Origin: JAXMCI01 sp046349435
GTDB lineage: Bacteria > Pseudomonadota > Alphaproteobacteria > Dongiales > Dongiaceae
NCBI GenBank assembly: GCA_046349435.1
Contig: JAXMCI010000024.1
Span: 1-64,000, forward strand
Direction of reading: 5' to 3'
Length of the DNA: 64,000 nucleotides
The notes below the pieces were generated by a model. The model saw nothing but the letters and a program-made list of their open reading frames with translations. It had not been told where the DNA came from and ran no database searches. This document shows positions 25,908 to 34,645 of the stretch, in pieces (positions within the stretch are counted from its first letter, which is position 1; the number at the start of each line of letters is the position of its first letter). Position numbers and translations under genes: made by a program.

Positions 25908-26678
25908 ATGCCCATGCTCGAGGCGCTGCTGGTCAGCCTCGCCTTCATCCTCGGCACCACCGCGCTCAGCCTGCTGGTCTATCTCGCCATGCGGCGGGCG
26001 ATGCGCGCCTCGGTCGACCAGGCGGCCACCGACCTCGCCGGCTCGGTGCTGACGCGGATCGCCGGGCTGCACGCGCTGATCCTGGCCCTGGTCTTCGCCC
26101 AGGAGATGCTGAGCTACGAGGAGCTCAAGACCGAGAACGCCACCGAGGCCAATGCGGTCGCCGACGTCTATTTCGATGCCGCCCGCTACGGCGACGGCGC
26201 GGCCGAGCACAAGATCCAGGACGCGCTGTTCTCCTACGTGCGCATCGTCATCGACCAGGAGTGGGGCCAGCTCGACGACAGCGGCCACCTGCTGCAGCCC
26301 GCCTGGGACGCCTGGGACGCCGCCTACCAGGGGGTCCTCGACCTCGAGCCGGCCACCGGGCGCCAGAAGAGCCTGCGCGAGCACATGCTCGACCAGGCCC
26401 ACGTCATCGCCACCACCCGGGTCAAGCGCGAGAGCCACGAATCCTCGATCAGCGGCATGTTCTGGTTCGCCGCGCTGGCCGGCGTGGTCTGCATCGCGCT
26501 CGCCTACTATCCCTACCGTCCCGAGCGCCACACCCTGATCCTGATCGGCCTGCTCGGCGCCTTCACCGGGGTGATCCTGCTGTTCATCTTCGCCTTCGCC
26601 AACCCGTTCGGCGAGCCCGGCGCGCTGGAGCCGCGGGAGCTGGAGCGCGTGCTCGCCCAGATCGAGCAGTCGCGCTAG
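25908..26678 (+). CDS. DUF4239-like (bestrophin-like) membrane protein
   Basis: A 256-residue membrane protein. It has two N-terminal hydrophobic stretches (LLVSLAFILGTTALSLLVYL and a segment around RIAGLHALILALVFAQEM), then a helical soluble domain (about 75-180) rich in Glu/Asp, with ENATEANAVADVYFDAARYGD matching the characteristic ENA...EA segment of DUF4239. Two more helices near the C-terminus follow (FWFAALAGVVCIALAYYPYR; LLGAFTGVILLFIFAFANPF). The family is annotated as bestrophin-like, but its role is unknown. GGGGGAGA lies just before the start; ATG 25908 and ATG 25914 are both possible. It is 43 bases after the AI-2E gene, probably one operon. Confidence 0.8.
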   Translation: MPMLEALLVSLAFILGTTALSLLVYLAMRRAMRASVDQAATDLAGSVLTRIAGLHALILALVFAQEMLSYEELKTENATEANAVADVYFDAARYGDGAAEHKIQDALFSYVRIVIDQEWGQLDDSGHLLQPAWDAWDAAYQGVLDLEPATGRQKSLREHMLDQAHVIATTRVKRESHESSISGMFWFAALAGVVCIALAYYPYRPERHTLILIGLLGAFTGVILLFIFAFANPFGEPGALEPRELERVLAQIEQSR

Positions 26679-26705
26679 GGATCGCCGCGCCAGGGATCGG
26701 CCGCG

Positions 26706-27803
26706 CTAGGGATCGGGGAAGACCAGCGCCGCCCCCTCCTCCACCACCAGCCAGAGCGGGCCGCCCTCGGCGGCCGGCGGCGCCGCCTCGCCATGCTGGG
26801 CGACCAGCACCGGCCGCTCGCAGCCCTCGACCGTCACCAGATGGTGCTCGCGGTCGCCGAGGAAGGCCGAGGCGGCGAGCCGGGCGGGCACCGCTGCGCA
26901 GCCGGGCGCCCGGCCCGCGGCCGGCGGCGTCGCGGAGAGCCGCAGCCGCTCCGGCCGGATCGCCACGGTGACGGCGCTGCCCGCGGCCGGGGCCGGGCCG
27001 CCGACCAGCAGCCGGCCGAGCCCGGCGCAGTCGATCGCCGCCATCTCGCCCTGGACGCCGCCGACGCTGCCGCGGAAGAAGTTGATCTGGCCGATGAAGC
27101 CGCCGACCTGGCTGGTCGCCGGCCGGCGATAGAGGTCGCGGGGCGCCGCGACCTGCGCCACCCGGCCGTCGAACATCACCGCGATCCGGTCGGACAGCGC
27201 CAGCGCCTCCTCCTGGTCGTGGGTGACGAAGACGAAGGTGATGCCGACCGAGCGCTGCAGCGCCCGCAGCTCGACCTGCATCTCCTCGCGCAGCTTGCGG
27301 TCGAGCGCGGCCAGCGGCTCGTCGAGCAGCAGCACCTTGGGTCGCTTGACCAGCGCGCGGGCCAGCGCCACGCGCTGGCGCTGGCCGCCGGAGAGCTGGT
27401 TGGGGCGGCGGGATCCCAGCGCCTGGAGATGGACCAGCGCCAGCGCCTCGTCGATGCGGCGGTCGCGCTCGGCCCGGCTCAGCCCTTCCTTGCGCAGCCC
27501 GTAGCCGACGTTGCGGCGGACGTCGAGATGCGGGAAGACGGCATAGCTCTGGAACACCATGTTGGTCGGGCGGCGATAGGGCGGCTCGGCCGACATCGGC
27601 CGGCCGTCGATCCAGATCTCGCCGTCGCTCGGCGTCTCGAAGCCGGCCAGCATGCGCAGCAGCGTGGTCTTGCCGCAGCCCGACGGGCCGAGCAGCGAGA
27701 AGAACTCGCCGCGGCCGATGGCGAGCTCGACGCAATCCACCGCGGTCACCGGGCCGAAGCGCTTGGAGACGCGGTCGATGGCGATGAAGCCGTCCTGGGG
27801 CAT
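26706..27803 (-). CDS. PotA-like ABC transporter ATPase (spermidine/putrescine type)
   Basis: Nucleotide-binding subunit of 365 residues for an importer of polyamines or related amines. The ABC domain (about 1-240) is complete: Walker A GPSGCGKTT, Q-loop NMVFQSYAVFPHL, signature LSGGQRQRVALARAL, Walker B VLLLDEPLAALD and switch His in VFVTHDQEEAL. A TOBE-like regulatory domain (about 260-365) with VTVAIRPERLRL follows, as in PotA/CysA-type ATPases. It lies three bases after the second permease gene and is the last gene of an operon running from the TetR regulator. The binding protein is encoded 12 kb away. The substrate is inferred only from family resemblance. Confidence 0.9.
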   Translation of the reverse strand: MPQDGFIAIDRVSKRFGPVTAVDCVELAIGRGEFFSLLGPSGCGKTTLLRMLAGFETPSDGEIWIDGRPMSAEPPYRRPTNMVFQSYAVFPHLDVRRNVGYGLRKEGLSRAERDRRIDEALALVHLQALGSRRPNQLSGGQRQRVALARALVKRPKVLLLDEPLAALDRKLREEMQVELRALQRSVGITFVFVTHDQEEALALSDRIAVMFDGRVAQVAAPRDLYRRPATSQVGGFIGQINFFRGSVGGVQGEMAAIDCAGLGRLLVGGPAPAAGSAVTVAIRPERLRLSATPPAAGRAPGCAAVPARLAASAFLGDREHHLVTVEGCERPVLVAQHGEAAPPAAEGGPLWLVVEEGAALVFPDP

Positions 27804-27806
27804 GGC

Positions 27807-28601
27807 TCAGGCCTCCGTCCCGCGGCGGTCGCGCCGCAGCCATTCGGCCAGCACGATGAGCACGATCGAGGCGACGATGATGCAGGCGCCGAGCGACAGC
27901 ACGCCGGGCAGCTTCTGCGGGAAGCGCAGCTGCCCGAACATGTAGACGGGCAGCGTCGGCTCCGTGCCGGACAGGAAGAAGGCCATCAGGAACTCGTCGA
28001 ACGAGATGAGGAAGCAGAGCAGCAGCGCGGAGACCACGCCCGGCATGATCAGCGGCAGGGTGACCCGCCAGAAGGTGCCGAAGCCGGTCTCGCCGAGATC
28101 GAGCGAGGCCTCCTCGAGCGAGGGATCGAAGCCCTCGAAGCGCGAGCTCAGCACAGCGAAGGCGAAGGGCGCGGCGACCAGCACATGGCCGATGGCGACG
28201 TTGAGCAGCGAGGGCGACAGCCCGATGCCGAGCATGAAGCCGAGCAGCGCGGTGCCGAGCACGATCTCCGGCACCACCATCGGCGACAGGATGACGGCGA
28301 CGATGGCGGCGCGCCCCGGCATGCGGTAGCGGGTCGCCGCCTTGGCGGCCAGGATGGCGAGCAGGGTGGCGCTCAGCGAGGCGGCGACGGCGACCTTGAG
28401 GCTGGCGAGCAGGGACTCGAACAGCGGCCCGTTGCCGGCCAGCGTGGCGTACCATTTCAGGCTGAGCGCGCGGATCGGGAAGGCGATGTAGATCGAGTCG
28501 TTGAACGAGAACAGCAGCAGGAAGAGGATCGGCAGGTAGAGCAGGACCAGCGCCAGGACGGCATAGCCCTTCAGCCAGCGGCCCGGACGTCGTTGCCTCA
28601 T
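27807..28601 (-). CDS. PotC-like ABC transporter permease
   Basis: Inner-membrane permease of 264 residues with six predicted helices, second permease of a polyamine-type importer. The EAA loop that contacts the ATPase is visible as EEASLDLGETGFGTFWRVTLPLIMP in sense, with its Glu-Ala-x3-Leu-Gly core near residue 155. The N-terminus MRQRRPGRWLKGYAVLALVL is the first helix, and YIAFPIRALSLKWYATL follows, typical of PotC. The start codon lies inside a 14-bp tandem repeat that offers further GGGGG plus ATG combinations upstream, so the start at 28601 is likely but not certain. It is separated from PotB by the repeat and a hairpin. Confidence 0.87.
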   Translation of the reverse strand: MRQRRPGRWLKGYAVLALVLLYLPILFLLLFSFNDSIYIAFPIRALSLKWYATLAGNGPLFESLLASLKVAVAASLSATLLAILAAKAATRYRMPGRAAIVAVILSPMVVPEIVLGTALLGFMLGIGLSPSLLNVAIGHVLVAAPFAFAVLSSRFEGFDPSLEEASLDLGETGFGTFWRVTLPLIMPGVVSALLLCFLISFDEFLMAFFLSGTEPTLPVYMFGQLRFPQKLPGVLSLGACIIVASIVLIVLAEWLRRDRRGTEA

Positions 28602-28648
28602 CGCCGCCCCCTCATCGCCGCCCCCTCATCGCCGCCCCCTCATCGCCG
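28598..28648. repeat. 14-bp tandem repeat over a start codon
   Basis: The unit TCATCGCCGCCCCC is present three times plus a partial fourth copy. Read on the minus strand each unit holds GGGGG followed by ATG, duplicating a ribosome-site/start module. Because 14 is not a multiple of three the extra starts are in different frames. Confidence 0.8.
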
Positions 28649-28655
28649 GCCGGCC

Positions 28656-28683
28656 TCCCTCTCCCGCGTCCGCGGGAGAGGGA
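28656..28683. repeat. Perfect 13-bp inverted repeat (REP-like hairpin)
   Basis: The arms TCCCTCTCCCGCG and CGCGGGAGAGGGA are perfectly complementary, with a two-base loop. It sits between the two permease genes. The right arm occurs again at 40076-40088, so this is likely a dispersed palindromic element. It could stabilise or attenuate the transcript. There is no T run typical of an intrinsic terminator. Confidence 0.7.
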
Positions 28684-28699
28684 AAGCTGGGCGCGGGCA

Positions 28700-29646
28700 T
28701 CATCGCACGCTCCGCGCCGCGAAGCGGCTGAGCGCGAGGTAGAGCAGCGAGATCAGGCTGACCGCGGCGATCGAGATCAGCGACAGGGCGGAGCCGAGCG
28801 GCCAGTTGTTGAGCCGGCCGTAGAGCTCGACGATGGCGTTGGCGATCATCAGCCCGTCCGGGCCGCCGACCAGCGCCGGCGTGATGTAGTCGCCGATCGT
28901 CGGGATGAAGATCATCACGGCGGCGGCGGTGATGCCGGGCAGCGACAGCGGCAGGGTGACCCTGAGGAAGCGCGCCGCCGGACCGTCGCCGAGATCGGTC
29001 GCCGCCTCGAGCAGCGAGCGGTCGACCTTCTCCAGCGAGACGTAGATCGGCAGCAGCGCGAAGGGCAGCCAGGCGTGCGTCAGGGTGACGACCACGGCGA
29101 GCGGGTTGTAGAGCAGCGCCTCGATCGGCTGGTCGATCAGCCCGAGCCGCAGCAGGCCGCTGTTGATCACCCCGTTATAGCCGAGCATCACCTTCCAGGC
29201 GAAGATGCGCAGGAGGTAGCTGGTCCAGAACGGGATGGTGAAGAGGATCACCCAGACCAGCTTGTGCCGCCCGCCATAGAAGGCGATGAAATAGCCGATC
29301 GGGTAGGAGAGCAGCACGGTCAGCACCGTGGTGGCGCCCGAGATCCACAGCGAGCGCAGCAGCAGCGCGCGATATTGCGGCGTGGCCAGCGCCTCGGCGA
29401 AGTTGGCCAGCGTCCAGGTCCGCTCGATGACGAAGTTCGACTGGTGCCACAGGCTGAGCGCCATGGTGTAGACCAGCGGCACCCCGACCATGATGCCGAT
29501 GAGCAGCGCCAGCGGCGCGATCAGGCCTCAGTAGCCGCGCAGCGCCTCGTGGCGCTGCAGCAGCGCGGCGAGGCCGCGCGCGCCGGCACCGCCGCGGCGG
29601 CGCCGCGCCGGCCGCCCGCCGCCTCGGCGCCGGCGCCGGCCGCCAT
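28700..29646 (-). pseudogene. PotB-like ABC permease, broken near the N-terminus
   Basis: First permease of the polyamine-type importer. From residue MVGVPLVYTMALSLWHQS at 29491 the rest is intact: helices, TSYLLRIFAWKVMLGYNGVIN, EAATDLGDGPAARFLRVTLP (the EAA loop) and a normal C-terminus. Upstream, the natural ATG at 29646 (overlapping the dehydrogenase stop as TGATG) is in a different frame and terminates at 29521. The frame that continues into the permease reads LAALLQRHEALRGY, then TGA at 29528-29530, then GLIAPLALLIGI. A Trp TGG would fit at the TGA. Both a frame change and a nonsense codon must be explained. Translation from 29491 would lose half of helix 1. A base error or recent inactivation are both possible. 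Confidence 0.75.
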
Positions 29647-30863
29647 CACCCGAGCAGGCTGGCGAGGCCGCGCTTGGCGAGCCCGTTGGCGATGATCAGC
29701 CGCTGCACCTCGCTGGTGCCCTCCCAGATGCGGTCGACCCGGAGCTCGCGATAGAAGCGCTCGGCGACGTTCTCGCGCATGTAGCCGCGGCCGCCGAAGA
29801 TCTGCACGGCGCGGTCGGCCACCCGGTTGGCCATCTCGCTGGCCTGCAGCTTGGCCATCGAGGCGCGGGCATGGACCACCTTGCGGTCCTCGCCGGCATC
29901 CTCGGCGGCGGCCGCCTGGTAGGTCAGCAGCCGGGCGCCGGCGAGCTCGACGACGCTGTCGGCCAGCATGAACTGGATGGCCTGGTGGGATGCCAGCCGC
30001 TGCCCGGCGACCTGGCGGCCGGCGGCAAAGGCGTGGGCCTCCTCGATCAGCCGGGCGGCGGCGCCGCAGCAGCGCGCCGCGATCATGATGCGCTCGCGCC
30101 GGAACCACTCCTGGACGAAGCCCATGCCCTCGCCCTCGGCGCCGATCCGGCGCCCGGCCGCGACATGCACGCCCTCGAAGCGGTAGATCGGATGGTGCGC
30201 GGCGAAGCTGTGGCTGAATTGCGGGGTGCGCACCAGCCGCACGCCGGGCGCGTCGATGTCGACGAAGAACAGCGCGTGGGCGCCGTCGTTCGGACCGCCT
30301 TCGTTCGGGCCGCCGGCGATGCGCGCCTGCAGGATGAAGAAGTCGGCGCGGTTGGCGCTGGTGACGTACCACTTCTCGCCGTCGATCCGGTAGCCGTCGC
30401 CCTCCGGCACGGCGGTGGTGGCGATCGCCACGTCGGAGCCCGATTCCGCCTCGGTGATGGCGTAGCAGTCATGCAGCTCGCCGCGCATCATCGGCAGGAT
30501 CCAGCGCTCGATCTGCGCCGGGCTGCAGGCCTGGAACATCCAGCGCTGCGGCTCGGCGAAGCACCAGGCGAGCGCGTTGGTGACGCGGCCGAGCTCCTCC
30601 CAGATGCCGGCCTGGACCTGGGTGGAGAGGGCGAGCCCGCCCCACGCGGCCGGCACGTCCATCGCGGGCAGGCCGAGCGCGGCGGCCTCCGCCTCGTGGG
30701 CGGCGCGGACCGCCTCGGGCAGCTCGCCGCCGGCCAGCTCGGCCGCGACCTCGTGCGGGATCAGCCGGGCGGCGAAGGGGGCGACCCTGGCCTTCCAGGC
30801 ACGGACCTCGGCGGGCAGCGTCGGGCCGCCCGCCGGACCGGGGCCGCCGCCTTCGGGACTCAC
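29646..30863 (-). CDS. Acyl-CoA dehydrogenase family flavoprotein
   Basis: FAD-dependent enzyme of 405 residues in the acyl-CoA dehydrogenase fold. Signatures are CYAITEAESGSDVAIATTAV (the FAD-contacting motif 1), GEKWYVTSANRADFFIL, and the C-terminal VQIFGGRGYMRENVAERFYRELRVDRIWEGTSEVQRLIIA (motif 2) in consecutive segments. The likely catalytic base near ...RIWEGTSE is typical. Members oxidise acyl-CoA esters; others act on nitro or amine compounds. Start: GTG at 30863, overlapping the TetR TGA (GTGA), and its own TGA overlaps the next ATG. It is the second gene of an operon starting with the BetI-like regulator. The physiological substrate is unknown; a CoA-linked intermediate of the imported compound is likely. 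Confidence 0.85.
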   Translation of the reverse strand: MSPEGGGPGPAGGPTLPAEVRAWKARVAPFAARLIPHEVAAELAGGELPEAVRAAHEAEAAALGLPAMDVPAAWGGLALSTQVQAGIWEELGRVTNALAWCFAEPQRWMFQACSPAQIERWILPMMRGELHDCYAITEAESGSDVAIATTAVPEGDGYRIDGEKWYVTSANRADFFILQARIAGGPNEGGPNDGAHALFFVDIDAPGVRLVRTPQFSHSFAAHHPIYRFEGVHVAAGRRIGAEGEGMGFVQEWFRRERIMIAARCCGAAARLIEEAHAFAAGRQVAGQRLASHQAIQFMLADSVVELAGARLLTYQAAAAEDAGEDRKVVHARASMAKLQASEMANRVADRAVQIFGGRGYMRENVAERFYRELRVDRIWEGTSEVQRLIIANGLAKRGLASLLG

Positions 30864-31507
30864 CGGGCCTCCGGCCGCGGGAAGTGCCGGGGAAACAGCG
30901 TCGCCAGCAGCAGCTCGACGCTCTCGACGAAGATCTCGGGCGCGGCGCCGGCCCGGTCCATCAGCCGCGACAGCCACATGCCGTCGGTCACCGTGTCGAG
31001 CAGGCGGGCGACATGCTCGACGGGATGCGGGTAGCCGCCCTCGGCGATCACCGCCGCGACCAGCCCGACCAGCGCCTGCCAGTACTCGCGGTCGCGCTCG
31101 CCGCACAGGCCGAGATAGGCCGGCCGCGACTTGGCCTCGCCGAAGAAGGCGAACCAGACGGCGATCTTCTTGCGGCTGCAGACGCGCGGCTCGAAGTTGA
31201 CCATGACCATGGCGCGCAGCCGGTCGGCGGGCGCCGCCCCGGCGCGCGCCAGCGCGCGCTGCCAGGCCTGCCGATACTCGTCGGCGAGGAACTGCAGCGT
31301 GTCGGCGAAGAGCTGGTCCTTGCTCTTGAAGTAGAAGTTGACGATGCCGCGCGACAGGCCGGCCTGGTCGGCGACGTCGGCCAGCGTCGTCTCGGCGAAG
31401 CCGCGGCGGGCGATCGATTCGATGGTCGCCTCGATCAGCTCGACGCGCCGCCGCTCCTTGGCCTCCTCGCGCCGCGTCGGCGCGGCGGGACGCTCGGCTG
31501 TGGCCAT
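30860..31507 (-). CDS. BetI-like TetR-family transcriptional repressor
   Basis: DNA-binding regulator of about 215 residues. The TetR helix-turn-helix is well conserved: RRVELIEATIESIARRGFAE, TTLADVADQAGLSRGIVNFY and FKSKDQLFADTLQFLADEYR, the last closely resembling BetI, the choline-responsive repressor of glycine betaine synthesis. The C-terminal ligand domain contains MVNFEPRVCSRKKIAVWFAFFGEA, also BetI-like. Start: ATG 31507 chosen; ATG 31546 would add 13 residues. Divergent from the aminotransferase operon across a region with two inverted operator-like sites. It probably autoregulates and controls both the importer operon and the + strand catabolic operon. The ligand is likely a quaternary amine or its aldehyde, by inference. 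Confidence 0.85.
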   Translation of the reverse strand: MATAERPAAPTRREEAKERRRVELIEATIESIARRGFAETTLADVADQAGLSRGIVNFYFKSKDQLFADTLQFLADEYRQAWQRALARAGAAPADRLRAMVMVNFEPRVCSRKKIAVWFAFFGEAKSRPAYLGLCGERDREYWQALVGLVAAVIAEGGYPHPVEHVARLLDTVTDGMWLSRLMDRAGAAPEIFVESVELLLATLFPRHFPRPEAR

Positions 31508-31602
31508 GACCTGATCGCTGTTCCCTCTGGCGGCGGACGGGCTCATGGACCGCGATCTTTCGGCCAGCCCGGCACCCTTGTCAAATGGAAATCGACCGAA
31601 CC

Positions 31603-31645
31603 TTGATTGTACGGCCATCCAAAAAATGGCTGTACGTTTAACCAA
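31603..31645. promoter_or_regulatory. Inverted operator pair for the BetI-like regulator (putative)
   Basis: TTGATTGTACGGCCATCC on the + strand at 31603-31620 faces TTGGTTAAACGTACAGCC on the minus strand at 31645-31628. Together they form GTACGGCCAT, seven bases, ATGGCTGTAC (9 of 10 paired). It lies between the divergent regulator and aminotransferase genes, and related single sites occur at 41349 and 41452. Confidence 0.6.
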
Positions 31646-31693
31646 GATCGAGGCTAGGATGACGGCCTTCCCACGGTCAATCGGGGACCCGCC

Positions 31694-33013
31694 ATGGTCC
31701 GCAGCCTCGCCCGGAGCAACGCCCATTTCCGCCGCGCCGTGACGCGCCTGCCGCTCGGCGTCGCGTCGAACTTCCGCTACTGGGGCGAGGAACGCACGAT
31801 CTACGTGGCGCGCGGCCAGGGCGCCTTCGTCTGGGACATCGACGGCAACCGCTACGTCGACTACCGGCTGGGCTACGGCCCGGCGATCCTGGGCTACGCC
31901 CATCCCGAGGTCGACGCCGCCGCCCGCGAGGGCATCGAGGTGGGCGGCGTCTTCGCGCTCGCCACCGAGAAGGAGTACGCGGTCGCCGAGCGGATCGCCC
32001 GCATGGTGCCGGGCGTCGACCTGGTGCGCTTCTCCAACTCCGGCACCGAGGCGGTGATGGCGGCGCTGCGGCTGGCCCGCAGCTACACCGGCAAGGATTC
32101 CTACGTGCTGATCGAGGGCGGCTATCACGGCGTGTTCGACGCCGCGCTGTGGGGCAGCGCGCTCGAGGGCTGGGACGGCCAGGGCGACCCGCCGATCGTG
32201 CCGTGGAGCCAGGGCGTGCCGGGCGTGCTGCGCTCGCTGCTCCACTCCACCCCGCTCAACGACGCCGAGCGGCTGGAGGACGTGCTGCGCCGCCACGGCG
32301 ACCGCATCGCCGCGCTGCTGATCGAGCCGATCATGGGCAATTGCTGCTCGCTGACCGCGACGCCGGACTACATGCGGGCGGTGCGCCAGCTCTGCGACAA
32401 GTACGGCGTCGTGCTGGTGATCGACGAGGTCAAGACCGGCTTCCGCGTCGCGCGCGGCGGCGTGCAGTCGCTCTATGGCGTCACCGCCGACCTCTGCACC
32501 TTCGCCAAGGCGGTGGGCAACGGCTACCCGATCTCGGTGCTGGCCGGGCGCGAGGAGATCATGCGCGGCATCGGCCGCGGCGTCACCCACGGCGGCACCT
32601 ATACCGCGCACCCGGTGTCGCTGGCCGCCGCCGAGCGCACGCTCGACATCATCGAGACCACCGACGCGCTGGACCGGGTGGCATCCTACGGCCGGCGCCT
32701 GCAGGCCGGCATCAGCGGCATCCTGGCCCGCCGCGGCATCCCGCACAGCTTCACCGGCCATCCCTCGATGGGCGGGCTGTTCTTCGCCGAGCGGGCGCCG
32801 ACCAACTACCGCGAGTGGAAGACCAGCGACTACCGGTTCTACGATGCGACCGCGCCGCTGCTGCACGACCGCGGCATCATCTGCGAGCCCGATTCGCGCG
32901 AGCCCTGGTTCGTCTCGGCGGCGCATGACGAGGAGTGCCTGTCGCTGACGCTGGCCGCCTTCGAGGCGGCGGTCGACGAGACCCGGCTGCGGCTCGGCCG
33001 CGACGCGGCCTGA
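31694..33013 (+). CDS. Class III aminotransferase (glutamate-1-semialdehyde mutase-like)
   Basis: PLP-dependent enzyme of 439 residues. Fold-type I class III features: VDLVRFSNSGTEAVMAALRLAR (phosphate-binding), YVLIEGGYHGVFDA, LLIEPIMGNC, VLVIDEVKTGFRVA (Asp contacting the PLP ring) and the lysine-bearing LCTFAKAVGNGYPISVLAG near residue 272. The spacing resembles HemL-like members, which include many amine:pyruvate and mutase-type enzymes of catabolic clusters. First gene of an operon with two CrtI-like flavoproteins and a GcvT-like gene, immediately downstream of the regulator's operators, so likely induced with the transporter. It may deaminate or rearrange the imported amine; the exact substrate cannot be assigned. 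Confidence 0.85.
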   Translation: MVRSLARSNAHFRRAVTRLPLGVASNFRYWGEERTIYVARGQGAFVWDIDGNRYVDYRLGYGPAILGYAHPEVDAAAREGIEVGGVFALATEKEYAVAERIARMVPGVDLVRFSNSGTEAVMAALRLARSYTGKDSYVLIEGGYHGVFDAALWGSALEGWDGQGDPPIVPWSQGVPGVLRSLLHSTPLNDAERLEDVLRRHGDRIAALLIEPIMGNCCSLTATPDYMRAVRQLCDKYGVVLVIDEVKTGFRVARGGVQSLYGVTADLCTFAKAVGNGYPISVLAGREEIMRGIGRGVTHGGTYTAHPVSLAAAERTLDIIETTDALDRVASYGRRLQAGISGILARRGIPHSFTGHPSMGGLFFAERAPTNYREWKTSDYRFYDATAPLLHDRGIICEPDSREPWFVSAAHDEECLSLTLAAFEAAVDETRLRLGRDAA

Positions 33014-33044
33014 GCGGGCGGCAGCCGAGGGGGAGGAGCCGGTC

Positions 33045-34622
33045 TTGGCCAAGAGCTACGACGCGCTGGTGGTGGGGGCCGGCCATAACGGGCTGACTAC
33101 CGCCTGCTACCTCGCCCGCGCCGGCCTCTCCGTGCTGGTGCTGGAGAAGAACGACGTGATCGGCGGCGCGGCGGTGAGCCGCCAGCTCTATCCCGGCTGG
33201 ACCTACTCCAACTGCTCCTATGTCTGCAGCCTGCTGCGGCCGGAGATCGTGCGCGACCTCGACCTGCCGCGGCACGGGCTGCAGGTGATCCCCTACGAGG
33301 GCGGCGTCACCATGACCCGCGAGGGCGAGCACTTCGCCCTCTACTCCGACAAGGACGCGCTGCGCCGCGAGCTCGCCCGGCACAACCCGCGCGACGCCGA
33401 CGCCTATGACCGCTACGCGATCGAGGTGATGCGGCAATGCCGCTTCATCCGGCCGATGCTGCTCTCGACGCCGCCCGACCCGACCTCCTTCAGGCTGCGC
33501 GACCTCAAGGGTCTGGCCGATCTCGGCCGCCGCTTCTGGTCGCTCGGCGAGGAGGTGATGTACGACACCATCCGCTTCTGGACGATGAGCGCCGGCGACT
33601 TCCTCGACGAGTTCTTCGAGAACGACCTGATCAAGGCGCACATGGCCGGCAGCGCCATCATCGGCACCGCGCTCGGCCCCTACTCGCCCGGCTCGGCCTA
33701 TGTGCTGCTGCACCACTACATGGGCGACGTCGACGGCGCGGTCGGCGCCTGGGGCTTCGCGCGCGGCGGCATGGGCGCCATCACCCAGGCGATGGCCGCC
33801 GCGCTGCGGAGCTATGGCGGCGAGATCCGCACCGAGGCGCCGGTCGCCCGCCTGCTCACGAGGCGCGGCCGCACCACCGGCGTCGTGCTCGAGAGCGGCG
33901 AGGAGGTGACCGGCCGGCTGGTCGTCTCCAACCTCGACGTCAAGCGCACCTTCCTCGGGCTGGTCGAGCCCGGCGACCTGCCGGCGCCCTTCCTCGAGCG
34001 GGTGCGCAAGTTCAAGATCCGCGGCTCCTCGGGCAAGCTCAACATCGCGCTCGACGGGCTGCCCGATTTCCCCTGCCTGCCCGAGGGCAGCCCCTGCTGG
34101 CGCGGCGACATGCACGTCACCGAGAGCCTGGCCGAGATGGAGCAGGCCTATGACGACTGGAAGGACGGGCGCTGGTCGCGGCGCCCCTATGTCGACATGC
34201 TGCTGCCGACCCTGATCGACCCGACCATGGCGCCGCCCGGCAAGCACTACATGACGGTGTTCGTGCAGTACGCCCCGCCGAAGCTGGCCGAAGGCGAATG
34301 GAGCAGCCAGACCCGCGACGCCTTCGGCAAGACGGTGATCGACACCATCGCCGAGCTGTCGCCCAACTTCCGCGACCTCATCCTGCATGCCGAGGTGCGC
34401 ACCCCGGCCGACCTGGAGCGCGAGGTCGGGCTGACCGAGGGCAACATCTTCCATGGCGAGCTGACCATGGACCAGCTGCTGTTCAACCGGCCGGTGCCGG
34501 GCTTCGCCCAGTACCGCGCCCCGGTGCCCGGCCTCTACATGTGCGGCTCCAGCACCCATCCCGGCGGCGGCGTGATGGCCGCGCCCGGGCCAACGCGGCG
34601 CGCGAGATCCTGCGCGACCTGA
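33045..34622 (+). CDS. CrtI-like (phytoene desaturase family) FAD oxidoreductase, first copy
   Basis: Flavoprotein of about 525 residues with an N-terminal Rossmann motif YDALVVGAGHNGLTTACYLA and LVLEKNDVIGGAAVSRQ, the GAG-x2-G-x17-E pattern of amine-oxidase/CrtI enzymes. The C-terminal FAD contact appears as YMCGSSTHPGGGVMAAPG. The start is TTG at 33045 with GGGGGAGGAG just upstream. Close to the end, after ...GGGVMAAPG, a single missing base near 34588 shifts the frame. The observed tail is PTRRARSCAT, whereas adding one G gives ANAAREILRDLKRAA ending at 34636. This may be a sequencing slip in a GGG run. Followed after 23 bases by a paralogue. Probably oxidises an amine or carotenoid-like substrate; cluster context favours the amine. 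Confidence 0.82.
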   Translation: MAKSYDALVVGAGHNGLTTACYLARAGLSVLVLEKNDVIGGAAVSRQLYPGWTYSNCSYVCSLLRPEIVRDLDLPRHGLQVIPYEGGVTMTREGEHFALYSDKDALRRELARHNPRDADAYDRYAIEVMRQCRFIRPMLLSTPPDPTSFRLRDLKGLADLGRRFWSLGEEVMYDTIRFWTMSAGDFLDEFFENDLIKAHMAGSAIIGTALGPYSPGSAYVLLHHYMGDVDGAVGAWGFARGGMGAITQAMAAALRSYGGEIRTEAPVARLLTRRGRTTGVVLESGEEVTGRLVVSNLDVKRTFLGLVEPGDLPAPFLERVRKFKIRGSSGKLNIALDGLPDFPCLPEGSPCWRGDMHVTESLAEMEQAYDDWKDGRWSRRPYVDMLLPTLIDPTMAPPGKHYMTVFVQYAPPKLAEGEWSSQTRDAFGKTVIDTIAELSPNFRDLILHAEVRTPADLEREVGLTEGNIFHGELTMDQLLFNRPVPGFAQYRAPVPGLYMCGSSTHPGGGVMAAPGPTRRARSCAT

Positions 34623-34645
34623 AGCGCGCGGCCTGAGGCGGCACC

